This document shows positions 24,252 to 32,453 of a DNA stretch of 64,000 nt, one piece after another. The DNA comes from Rummeliibacillus pycnus (GTDB taxonomy: Bacteria; Bacillota; Bacilli; Bacillales_A; Planococcaceae): NCBI RefSeq assembly GCF_002884495.1, contig NZ_KZ614145.1, forward strand, positions 3,548,423 to 3,612,422, read 5' to 3'. Below the pieces are notes generated by a model. That model did not search any database. It had not been told where the DNA came from and worked only from the letters and a program-made list of their open reading frames with translations. The position numbers were made by a program, and so were the translations under genes. How positions within the stretch are numbered: the first letter of the stretch is position 1; every line of letters starts with the position of its first letter.

Positions 24252-25718
24252 ATGACAATTACATCATTTGTAAAAACACTACAAAATATTATGCGTAATG
24301 ATGCGGGAATTTCAGGAGATGCTCAGCGTATCGAACAAATTGTTTGGATGTTGTTCTTAAAAGTATATGATGCAAAAGAACAACAATGGGAATTCGATGA
24401 TGACGATTTTGAATCGATTATTCCAGAAGAATTCCGTTGGTGCAATTGGGCTGTAGATGAAAAGGATGGAGAAGCAAGAACAGGAGAAGCGTTGTTAGAC
24501 TTTGTAAATAATGATTTATTTCCGGCGTTAAAATCAATTGAAGTAGATGAACTAATACCGATTAATAAGGCAATTGTACGTTTTGCCTTTGAAGATGCGA
24601 ACAATTATATGAAAGATGGCGTATTATTAAGACAAGTTATTAATGTAATAGATGACATCGATTTTACAGATTATAAAAAACGTCACGCTTTTAATGAAAT
24701 TTATGAACAAATTTTAAAAGATTTACAAGCTCAACGTGCTTCAGGTGAATTTTATACACCACGAGCTGTAACAGACTTTATCACCCATATGATTAAACCT
24801 CAATTAGGAGAACATATCGCGGATTTTGCATGTGGTACAGGCGGTTTCTTAACGTCAACACTTAACTATTTAAAAGCACAAATTAAAACAACAGAAGATA
24901 ATGATTTATATAGTAAATCTGTATTTGGTATCGAGAAAAAAGCATTCCCATATTTATTATGTTTAACAAATCTTCTATTACATGATATGGATAATCCTCA
25001 AGTCATTCATGGTAATAGCCTAGAGAAAAATGTACGTGACTACGAAGAAAAAGATAAATTTGAAGTCATTATGATGAACCCTCCATATGGCGGTTCAGAA
25101 AAAGAATCAATCAAAATGAATTTTCCTATAGAATTAAGAAGTAGTGAAACCGCGGACTTATTTTTATCTACTATTATGTATCGCTTAAAACAAAATGGTC
25201 GAGCAGCAGTTATTTTACCTGATGGATTTATGTTCGGTGTAGATGGTGCTAAACGTGCAATTAAAGAAAAAATAATTAAAGAATTTAACCTGCATACAAT
25301 TATCAGATTACCAAATAGTGTATTTGCTCCATATACAAGTATTACAACAAATATATTGTTCTTTGAAAAAACAGAACCAACAAAAGATATTTGGTTCTAT
25401 CGTGTGGATATGCCAGATGGATATAAAAACTTTTCTAAAACAAAACCAATTAAACTAGAACATTTACAATCGGCAATGGAGTGGTGGAATAATCGTGAAG
25501 TAATTGAAGAAGAAACAGGTTTTAAAGCAAATAAATACAGTGTACAACAAATTATTGATGGAGATTATAATTTAGACTTATGTAGTTATCCACATGAAGA
25601 AGAAACGATTCTAGAACCTCATGAATTGATAACAATCTATCAAAAGCAGCGTGAACGTTTAAATAATGAAATCGATAATATTTTAGATGAAATTGAAAAA
25701 ACTTTAGGTGAACAATAA
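24252..25718 (+). CDS. hsdM: Type I restriction enzyme, M subunit (HsdM)
   Basis: A 488-residue N6-adenine DNA methyltransferase. An N-terminal helical HsdM domain is followed by the SAM-binding motif I DFACGTGGFL (191-200) and the catalytic NPPY at about 276-279 in MMNPPYGGSE. GAAGAGG precedes the ATG. Its stop overlaps the hsdS start (TAATG), so the M and S subunits of the methylase are translationally coupled. Confidence 0.96.
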   Translation: MTITSFVKTLQNIMRNDAGISGDAQRIEQIVWMLFLKVYDAKEQQWEFDDDDFESIIPEEFRWCNWAVDEKDGEARTGEALLDFVNNDLFPALKSIEVDELIPINKAIVRFAFEDANNYMKDGVLLRQVINVIDDIDFTDYKKRHAFNEIYEQILKDLQAQRASGEFYTPRAVTDFITHMIKPQLGEHIADFACGTGGFLTSTLNYLKAQIKTTEDNDLYSKSVFGIEKKAFPYLLCLTNLLLHDMDNPQVIHGNSLEKNVRDYEEKDKFEVIMMNPPYGGSEKESIKMNFPIELRSSETADLFLSTIMYRLKQNGRAAVILPDGFMFGVDGAKRAIKEKIIKEFNLHTIIRLPNSVFAPYTSITTNILFFEKTEPTKDIWFYRVDMPDGYKNFSKTKPIKLEHLQSAMEWWNNREVIEEETGFKANKYSVQQIIDGDYNLDLCSYPHEEETILEPHELITIYQKQRERLNNEIDNILDEIEKTLGEQ

Positions 25719-27217
25719 TGAATCCAAAGCAATTAAAGAATTCGATATTGCAATATGCAATGCAAGGAAAATTAACTCCACCAGATTTAAGTGATGAACC
25801 TGTAAATGAACTGATTACTCGTATAAAAGAAGAAAAAAAACAATTAATTAAAGCTAAAATTATCAAGGATGAGAAAGTATTACCTCAAATTACAGAGGAT
25901 GAAATTCCATTTGATATACCTACGAGTTGGGAATGGGTAAGAGCAGCAGAAGTAATGGATGTAAGGGATGGAACTCATGATACTCCTAAATATGTAAAAG
26001 AGGGGATTCCATTAGTAACAAGTAAAAATTTAAAAAACGGTAATTTAATATTTGAACCAATTAAATATATCTCTACAGATGACCATATAGAAATATCGAA
26101 GCGCTCAAAAGTTGACAATGGAGATATTCTATTTGCCATGATTGGAAGTATAGGAAATCCTGTAGTAGTAAAAAAAGATAGAGAATTTAGTATAAAAAAT
26201 GTAGGTTTATTTAAAGCTTTACCTCAAAATAAGTTGAATATGGATTTTGTATTCTATTATCTAACTTTAATGGAGGAAAGGTTGAAAAGAGAAGCTTCTG
26301 GAGCTGTTCAATCTTTTGTGTCATTGAGCAAATTAAGACAATTGACAGTTCCTTTGCCACCGTTAGAAGAACAAAAACGTATTGTTAGAAAGATTCAAGA
26401 GTTAATGAAAAAAGTAGAGGAATATTCTATTTTACATGAAGAACAGCAAAAATTAAGAAAGGTCTTTCCATCTCAACTTGAAAAATCAATCTTACAATAT
26501 GCAGTGCAAGGTAAATTAGTGTCACAAGATGTAAGTAACGAACCTGCAAGTGAATTAATTCAGCGAATTAAAGAAGAGAAGGAACAATTAATCAAAGATA
26601 AAGTCATTAAAAAAGACAAAGCATTACCCGAGATTACAGAAGGTGAAATACCATTTGATATTCCTGACAGTTGGGAATGGGTAAGATTAGGAGAATTAGT
26701 TAGTAAAATAGGTTCAGGAAGTACACCTTTAGGCGGAAAAGCAGCTTATGTTGAGAAAGGTATTGTATTTATACGTTCTCAAAATGTTTGGAACGATGGA
26801 TTAAAGCTTGATAATGTAGCATATATTCCAGAAGAAATAAATTCTAAAAAGGCAGGAAGTATAGTAAGACCTAATGATTTACTTATTAATATAACAGGTG
26901 CATCCATTGGAAGATGTAGCATTGTTCCGTCAGATTTTTTAATTGGAAATGTTAATCAACATGTATGTATTTTACGATTGATTGATATAGAGATTAAAGA
27001 ATATCTTCATTACTGTTTAATGTCACCGTATATACAACAAACTATTATGGATAGTCAAGTTGGTGTATCGAGGGAAGGTTTGAGTATGGCAAAATTAAAA
27101 ATGTTTCTGATACCATTACCATCATTAGAAGAACAAAAAAGAATTGTTGAAAAAGTGAAAGAACTTCAATTTGTAAAAGAAAGATTAGTAAAATGTATAG
27201 ATGGTACTAAGTATTAA
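25718..27217 (+). CDS. hsdS: Type I restriction enzyme, specificity subunit (HsdS)
   Basis: A 499-residue subunit with two target-recognition domains, each preceded by a nearly repeated conserved region: SILQYAMQGKL with EIPFDIPTSWEWVR in the first half, and SILQYAVQGKL with EIPFDIPDSWEWVR in the second. Each half ends in LP.LEEQKRIV plus a coiled coil. This is a standard full-length bipartite HsdS that should read a two-part DNA target. The internal repeat makes domain exchange by recombination possible. The target cannot be told from sequence. Confidence 0.95.
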   Translation: MNPKQLKNSILQYAMQGKLTPPDLSDEPVNELITRIKEEKKQLIKAKIIKDEKVLPQITEDEIPFDIPTSWEWVRAAEVMDVRDGTHDTPKYVKEGIPLVTSKNLKNGNLIFEPIKYISTDDHIEISKRSKVDNGDILFAMIGSIGNPVVVKKDREFSIKNVGLFKALPQNKLNMDFVFYYLTLMEERLKREASGAVQSFVSLSKLRQLTVPLPPLEEQKRIVRKIQELMKKVEEYSILHEEQQKLRKVFPSQLEKSILQYAVQGKLVSQDVSNEPASELIQRIKEEKEQLIKDKVIKKDKALPEITEGEIPFDIPDSWEWVRLGELVSKIGSGSTPLGGKAAYVEKGIVFIRSQNVWNDGLKLDNVAYIPEEINSKKAGSIVRPNDLLINITGASIGRCSIVPSDFLIGNVNQHVCILRLIDIEIKEYLHYCLMSPYIQQTIMDSQVGVSREGLSMAKLKMFLIPLPSLEEQKRIVEKVKELQFVKERLVKCIDGTKY

Positions 27218-27599
27218 TTAATAAATTGCTACTATTTTAAGTATTTCATGTTTGAAATTAAAGAGCATCCCAGTAAGCCTATAATGGCTTTTGGGATGTT
27301 TTTTATACACCAACATATTTGTTAAGAAAAGATGAGATGCAACTATTCGGCAAAGTGAAGATGTATTGTATAAAATCTACGAAATTTGATAATAAGTGAA
27401 TATTGATTTATAAAAAAGATAAATGTTTTTTACTATGCCTGCTTTCTTGTGAGTATAGTATTATAATAAAAAATGGTAATATTTAGATGAATAATTATTA
27501 ATGCTTATATAAATTTATAGATGCTCGTGGGATTTTTAAAAGTTTATTCGAACTTTTTATAAAGAAAAGATTTAAACATGAAGGAGAAGGTGACTCATT
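27218..27599. other. Spacer between the hsd operon and the 661-residue/nuclease unit
   Basis: About 380 bp. It holds the hsd terminator at its start and an AT-rich promoter region with the imperfect hairpin CTATGC...GTATAG around 27436-27461. No gene is seen. Confidence 0.5.
27262..27306 (+). terminator. Terminator of the hsd operon
   Basis: CATCCCA/TGGGATG outer arms and AAGCC/GGCTT inner arms, followed by TTTTTTATA. Confidence 0.85.
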
Positions 27600-29585
27600 T
27601 TGTATAAAAGAATAGGAACATTTAATTTTAGTACTTATTCATTTATTCCAGAATTAGATAGTAAATTTAATTCTTATGTTGATATCCTATTAGAGGAATT
27701 TACTTATTCTATATTTAAAAAATATGTTTTAGCGGATGATTATTTACAGAGGTTTACTAATCAAGAAATAGAAGTTTTAAAAAGTGTTATTACTGAAGCT
27801 AATTATTTTGATTTACATATGGAATCAGAGACTGCATTAATTTTGCTATCCCAAATTTTCCAAATGGAAATGGAAAACTTTTTAAAGGTTCCTATAAAAG
27901 AATTAGATGAAAAAAGACACTATACTCCCAAACTTTCATTTGATAAATATATGTTAGGTGCTCACAAAAAAGTATTAAATGAACAAACTCAGTATGAATT
28001 ATGTAGAGGCAAAGTAAGCACATTAAATATAATTGAATATCCTAAATATTTCAGGTTATATAGAGCTAGAAATATAGTAATATCTAAATTTAATAAAAGG
28101 AAATATTCTAACAAAACCTTATTGAAAACTATACAAAGTATAAGTGAAGAATATAAACAGGATTTGTATTTAAAGATTATTAAGGACAATTATAAAATTT
28201 TGAATGATGAAAATATAGGAAATATTCTATTCAAACTCATTGAAGCATCTATTAAGCATTTTATAAATTCTAAAAGATTGGGAATGACTATGGAAGAGGG
28301 AGACGTAGTTTTAGAAGAGCTTAATTTACAATTAAAAGAACATAATACTGTTCAAAATATATTTAATAAATTGGAAAGCAAATTTAAAAAGAATTTTAAT
28401 AAGTTTATAAACCCTGATTTTTATAATGATTTTTCAGAAGAATTAATATCAGTTTTAGAACAGGAAGTAAATAAAATAGGTGTTAGTCCAGAAAAGTTCA
28501 TGACTGAAAGATTTAGTGACTATAAGATGTTCATTCTTAGTGAAATTTTTAGAAGTTCATCTAATGTAGAAGAATTAATTGAAAGTGCCTACCAAAATTA
28601 TACTAAGGAAATGAAATGGAAAATTGCAGAAAAGGTAATAGAAGATAATTTATCTCTAAATGATTTTGAAATCGCAATAAGAGTATCTGATTTATCTATA
28701 TCAGAAAATTTATACCACAAACAGTTGACTAGTGATATTGAAGTTTTATCACATGCAGTATTCAAAAACTGGCAATATCAAAAATATGATGATATGCATT
28801 TCAGTAAACGCAGGTTATTAGAAACACCGGATAATGAAAAAACTGATTCTTTATGGTTTATATTAAAAAATATAAGATGTGGAAGAAAAGATACTGATTT
28901 AGCATATTTATTAGCAAAAGAGAAATTGTCAAACTATCTTGAATTGGTATATTATTTTGTTTCTAAAGAAGACGAATACAATTTTAAAATCCTTGACCCT
29001 TATATTTTAATAAATAACACAAGTAATAATGGTTTATTAGGAAGAAAAAATAGTCCTTACAATAAAGCTAAAAATGTAGATGATTTTACAGATGATTTGT
29101 TAAAGTTTTTAAAAGACCTTTTGAATTCACAAAAAAGTATAAGTTTTGATATTAATAACTGTATTAAATTGTATTTTAAGATGGGAAATGAAACAGAGAT
29201 AAATAATAAATCTAGACTTTTAATAAAAATTTGGGAAACTATTTTTAAAACACAAGATATTCATAAACTTTCACTTTACTGTTCAATTATAATAGCAGGG
29301 ACAAATTATAATTCCAATGATATTACTTACAAAGATATGAGAAAAATTTTGTATGAAGACTTTCTTGAATTTATTTATATTTCAAATGAAGAACTTAATT
29401 CCTTAGTAATAGAAGAAACATTCGAACGTTTCAAAGTTTTTACAAAAAATATTATTGGAACATACCTCTTTAATATTCCACTTAATGATTCGATAAATTA
29501 TGATATGAGGGATATTTTAGAATGGATTTTATATATAAATCCAAACGATGAATTTATCTCAAGAGGAGTGATGGATAATGAGTAA
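27600..29585 (+). CDS. Large uncharacterised protein, first gene of a candidate two-gene defence unit
   Basis: A 661-residue protein starting at TTG with AAGGAGAAGGTGA upstream. It is highly charged and appears almost entirely helical. I see no Walker motifs, nuclease core, membrane span or known repeat, and I do not recognise a family. Its last codons overlap the start of the nuclease gene by 8 bp, so the two are made together. It may be a sensor or scaffold for the nuclease. It lies at the right end of the defence island, directly after the hsd operon but with its own upstream region. Confidence 0.75.
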   Translation: MYKRIGTFNFSTYSFIPELDSKFNSYVDILLEEFTYSIFKKYVLADDYLQRFTNQEIEVLKSVITEANYFDLHMESETALILLSQIFQMEMENFLKVPIKELDEKRHYTPKLSFDKYMLGAHKKVLNEQTQYELCRGKVSTLNIIEYPKYFRLYRARNIVISKFNKRKYSNKTLLKTIQSISEEYKQDLYLKIIKDNYKILNDENIGNILFKLIEASIKHFINSKRLGMTMEEGDVVLEELNLQLKEHNTVQNIFNKLESKFKKNFNKFINPDFYNDFSEELISVLEQEVNKIGVSPEKFMTERFSDYKMFILSEIFRSSSNVEELIESAYQNYTKEMKWKIAEKVIEDNLSLNDFEIAIRVSDLSISENLYHKQLTSDIEVLSHAVFKNWQYQKYDDMHFSKRRLLETPDNEKTDSLWFILKNIRCGRKDTDLAYLLAKEKLSNYLELVYYFVSKEDEYNFKILDPYILINNTSNNGLLGRKNSPYNKAKNVDDFTDDLLKFLKDLLNSQKSISFDINNCIKLYFKMGNETEINNKSRLLIKIWETIFKTQDIHKLSLYCSIIIAGTNYNSNDITYKDMRKILYEDFLEFIYISNEELNSLVIEETFERFKVFTKNIIGTYLFNIPLNDSINYDMRDILEWILYINPNDEFISRGVMDNE

Positions 29586-30474
29586 TACAAAATACATTAT
29601 GCCAAATTCAGAACTTCTAAGTACGAGAGAATACTTGGATAAATTTGTCGGAGAACCGATAAAAATTTATAATGATTCGGATGATTTCATAGGTAAAGGA
29701 AAATTTATTATCTCATTTTTAGAGATAACTGCTAAACCTTTTAGTGAAAGTTCTGAAGTAACCATCACTATAAAGGAATTAGACGTAAAATTAGATAGCG
29801 ATAACTATAAATTAAGTTCAATTGTAAAAGAAGATGAAGATAATTTTATAAGTTTAGACATAAATTTAGTCAATTTAAAAATAGAATCTGGAAATCTTAT
29901 AGGAAGAGTAAATTTTAGTGAGTTTCATATTACTAAGTCTGATAAAGAAAGTTATGAAAGGTTCTCAGAATACACACGAAAATTAAATTGGAGAGAAATA
30001 AAACTTCCGAAAGAATATGCTGGAAAAGATAAGGTAGATGAAGCGGGAGCATTTGAGGCATTGTGTTTAGATATTATATCTCATTGGGGAGGGCAGAATA
30101 TAGAGATTATAGGAAAAGGGCAAGATAGGGGAAGAGATGGAGAGTTTAAAATAGCAGCCTATTCTTGGATACCTATATTAACTAATTATTCGAACTCATG
30201 GATTCTTCAATGTAAGTATTCAAAGGATTATGATAATCTAAGTGTTAGAGAAATATATGAAGAAGTAGTGAAAGTACTTATGCATAAACCAGATTATTAT
30301 CTTTTAATGACAAATAGGAAAATAACAAGTGATTTTAAAGATTGGTTTGAAAAGGCCTTGAAGGAGAATAAGTATCATATACCATTTAAATGTATTTTAA
30401 TAAATAAAACTCAAATTGAGCAGATACTTGCTGACCCTGAAATGTCATATATTAAACGTAAGTATTTTGGATAA
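29578..30474 (+). CDS. Mrr-like PD-(D/E)XK restriction endonuclease, second gene of the unit
   Basis: A 298-residue protein. Residues 1-145 are beta-rich with no recognised family. Residues 150-280 form an Mrr/type IV-like endonuclease domain: GAFEALCLDII (Glu160), GKGQDRGRDGEF (Asp183/Asp187) and WILQCKYS (Gln211-x-Lys213), in the spacing usual for the Mrr catalytic core with a QxK variant. The gene overlaps the 661-residue gene by 8 bp. Mrr-type enzymes cut DNA, often modified DNA; the target here is unknown. Confidence 0.8.
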   Translation: MSNTKYIMPNSELLSTREYLDKFVGEPIKIYNDSDDFIGKGKFIISFLEITAKPFSESSEVTITIKELDVKLDSDNYKLSSIVKEDEDNFISLDINLVNLKIESGNLIGRVNFSEFHITKSDKESYERFSEYTRKLNWREIKLPKEYAGKDKVDEAGAFEALCLDIISHWGGQNIEIIGKGQDRGRDGEFKIAAYSWIPILTNYSNSWILQCKYSKDYDNLSVREIYEEVVKVLMHKPDYYLLMTNRKITSDFKDWFEKALKENKYHIPFKCILINKTQIEQILADPEMSYIKRKYFG

Positions 30475-30586
30475 TGATATAAGTAATAAACTCAAGAAAT
30501 AAATAATTTCTAAGAAATTTTACACAAAATTTACACATAGCTTTTGCAAAACCTTATTAAATCAATATTTGACCTGCTATTTATAT

Positions 30587-30602
30587 CCCGACCACCGGTA
30601 TC
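30587..30602 (+). repeat. attR of element 2 (16-bp copy of the tRNA-Leu end)
   Basis: CCCGACCACCGGTATC is identical to 1017-1032 at the tRNA-Leu end, and its first 15 bp to the inner att at 15447-15461. It marks the chromosome side of the double insertion. Confidence 0.8.
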
Positions 30603-30607
30603 AAGGT

Positions 30608-30645
30608 TTATAAGAAATCCCTTTTTAAAGGGGTTTCTTTTTTTT
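30608..30645 (+). terminator. Probable original terminator of the tRNA operon
   Basis: AGAAATCCC and GGGGTTTCT arms followed by TTTTTTTTG, only 6-10 bp after attR. No gene lies between. Before the islands entered it would have stood just behind tRNA-Leu, so it is best read as the tRNA operon terminator displaced by about 29.6 kb. Confidence 0.75.
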
Positions 30646-30755
30646 GTGGTAAGTTCCTTCATATATATAATGGTTCTATACTAAAAGTTGGGGTTTATAA
30701 ACAATTTTAGCAAGTAAAATAACACGTAATCTCCTAGTATATTATACTAAAAACT

Positions 30756-31034
30756 TTATTTTTCACTAATTCCCATTGCAAGTAGTAATAAAAAAGCACA
30801 AGGCAAAACAAAGACGTTTGCTAATAACCCGATAATTAAAGGAATACTTCGTTTCGTCATAACCCAAGAGCCTATTGCAAGTTCAATACCGATAATTGAT
30901 AATACGCTATAAATGGTGATATCCCAATAAGCATCAGAGATTGGTCTTTTTTTCACATAGAAATCGATAATACTTATTATCACAGGCACTAAGAATGTAA
31001 AACCTAAAATGATACCTACTCTTCTCTTATCCAT
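30756..31034 (-). CDS. Small integral membrane protein
   Basis: A 92-residue protein with three hydrophobic segments (IILGFTFLVPVIISIIDFY, ITIYSVLSIIGIELAIGSWV, IPLIIGLLANVFVLPCAFLLLLAMG). GGAGAG precedes the ATG. No family recognised. First gene of the core chromosome to the right of the islands. Confidence 0.65.
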   Translation of the reverse strand: MDKRRVGIILGFTFLVPVIISIIDFYVKKRPISDAYWDITIYSVLSIIGIELAIGSWVMTKRSIPLIIGLLANVFVLPCAFLLLLAMGISEK

Positions 31035-31150
31035 AATTATTCATCTCTCCTTTTATAAAATCTCATAAATTTTACCACAGAAACTAATAGTACATACCTA
31101 TCTATATGGTCCAAATCGGTCGGTGGAAAAATTAGATGAGGTGAATGATA

Positions 31151-31270
31151 ATGTTATCTAACTACAAGAAGCTAAGATTTATCAACACCTTCATTCTTAA
31201 TGGCAACTACTATTTTTTAGTATCAGTTATCAAGAATGAAGGTGTTTTTATCGTTCATATGCACACATAA
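31151..31270 (+). CDS. Possible leader peptide upstream of the phosphodiesterase gene
   Basis: A 39-codon frame (MLSNYKKLRFINTFIL...) with AGGTGA 6 nt before the ATG. A 15-bp perfect stem with a T-run lies wholly inside it. A ribosome on this frame would disrupt the hairpin, which is the layout of an attenuator. It could also be a chance frame over a terminator. Confidence 0.35.
   Translation: MLSNYKKLRFINTFILNGNYYFLVSVIKNEGVFIVHMHT
31184..31250 (+). terminator. Terminator-like hairpin in the gdpD leader
   Basis: AACACCTTCATTCTT (31184-31198) pairs perfectly with AAGAATGAAGGTGTT (31232-31246), followed by TTTTA. The loop carries a smaller stem TACTA/TAGTA. No + strand gene other than the small leader frame lies upstream. 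Confidence 0.6.
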
Positions 31271-31352
31271 TTTACCAACATTTACAAGAAGGTTAAAAGA
31301 GATTAATATTCTCCTGTTATTATTGAAGAGAAATCTATTAATAGGATGGGAG

Positions 31353-32216
31353 ATGTTGAAGTTGAAAAGAAAATGGTTATCTGCTCTTGGGGCCTTAGTG
31401 TTAGTAGTAGGTGTTGCAACAAATGGAGGTACAGCAATGGCTAAAGAAAAATACAAGGATATCGAAAATATATCACATCGTGGTGCTTCTGGTTATGCTC
31501 CTGAGCATACAATTACATCCTATCAAATGGGAGAAAAAATGCATGGTGACTATATTGAAATCGATTTACAGATGACAAAGGATGGTCAATTAATTGCTTT
31601 GCATGATGAAAAGTTGGATCGGACAACAAATGGGACAGGTCTTGTGAAAGACTATACACTAGATGAAATCAAACATTTGGATGCAGGAAGTTGGTTTAAT
31701 AAAGCATATCCACAATATGCTAAGTCAGAGTATGTAGGATTACAAGTACCATCTCTTGAAGAGATTTTTAGGAAGTTTGGAAAGAATGCTAGTTATTATA
31801 TCGAAACAAAATCGCCTAACATATATCCTGGTATGGAAGAAGAACTTTTACGTCTTATAAATAAGTATGATATCAATAAAAAGAAATTACTTGTTCAATC
31901 TTTTAGTGCGGATAGTCTGAAAATCATGAATAAACTCGATCCATCACTGAACCTAATCCAATTGTTATCTTACAAAGGGAATGCAGTTATTACAGATGAT
32001 GAAATCGCAAATATTAAAAAATATGCGATTGGTATTGGGCCGAACCATACGTATTTAAATAAAGAATATATACAAAAGGTCGTCAACAGCGGACTTGAAA
32101 TTCACCCATATACAGTAAATGATAAAGAGAGAATGCAGCAACTAATTGACTGGGGGGTAACAGGAATGTTTACAAACTTCCCAGACTTATTGAATCAGGT
32201 GAAGAAAGGAAAGTAA
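31353..32216 (+). CDS. Secreted glycerophosphodiester phosphodiesterase
   Basis: A 287-residue GDPD-family enzyme that releases glycerol 3-phosphate from glycerophosphodiesters. ATG 31353 gives a signal peptide (LKRKWLSALGALVLVVGVATNG, cut near AMA-KE). The active-site set is visible: ISHRGASGYAPEHT, IEIDLQMTKDG and LHDEKLDRTTNG. The frame is open 39 codons further upstream, but that part has no signal. It resembles GlpQ. Expected location is outside the membrane or in the medium. Confidence 0.9.
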   Translation: MLKLKRKWLSALGALVLVVGVATNGGTAMAKEKYKDIENISHRGASGYAPEHTITSYQMGEKMHGDYIEIDLQMTKDGQLIALHDEKLDRTTNGTGLVKDYTLDEIKHLDAGSWFNKAYPQYAKSEYVGLQVPSLEEIFRKFGKNASYYIETKSPNIYPGMEEELLRLINKYDINKKKLLVQSFSADSLKIMNKLDPSLNLIQLLSYKGNAVITDDEIANIKKYAIGIGPNHTYLNKEYIQKVVNSGLEIHPYTVNDKERMQQLIDWGVTGMFTNFPDLLNQVKKGK

Positions 32217-32255
32217 ATTTCACCATTTTCACTAATAGTTTAATAAAGTGTTAGC

Positions 32256-32294
32256 AAAGCTCAGAAAGAATGTTTACAATCTTTCTGAGCTTTT
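32256..32294 (+). terminator. Terminator after the phosphodiesterase gene
   Basis: AAAGCTCAGAAAGA and TCTTTCTGAGCTTTT arms around ATGTTTACAA. It is usable in both directions. Confidence 0.85.
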
Positions 32295-32453
32295 AATCTT
32301 TATAAAGACATGATAGAAAGCAATTTCTATGAACACTTTCCATACTGAAGATGATCGAATATCATGATCATCATAAAGGTTATGATTATTTGGAAATGCC
32401 TATGAAATCTTTTCTAAATCCCTCTACTACCTTCAATAAAATTTAAGATTATT

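Larger units (their letters stand above)
15411..30602 (+). mobile_element. Element 2: defence-rich integrative island in tandem with element 1
   Basis: About 15.1 kb run from the shared 51-bp att to a 15-16-bp copy of the tRNA-Leu end. A second, unrelated tyrosine integrase lies next to its left end. The content is XRE regulator plus nuclease-like protein, DUF771, a phage II/X-type replication protein, a regulator, hsdR-abi-hsdM-hsdS, and a two-gene 661-residue/Mrr-like nuclease unit. It has no structural, tail or conjugation genes. A phage-satellite-like or integrated plasmid-like island both fit. Confidence 0.8.

Noticed and set aside
31223-31456. 77-codon minus frame over the phosphodiesterase start
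   Set aside because: It lies antisense to the signal peptide and the leader hairpin, without a start signal.
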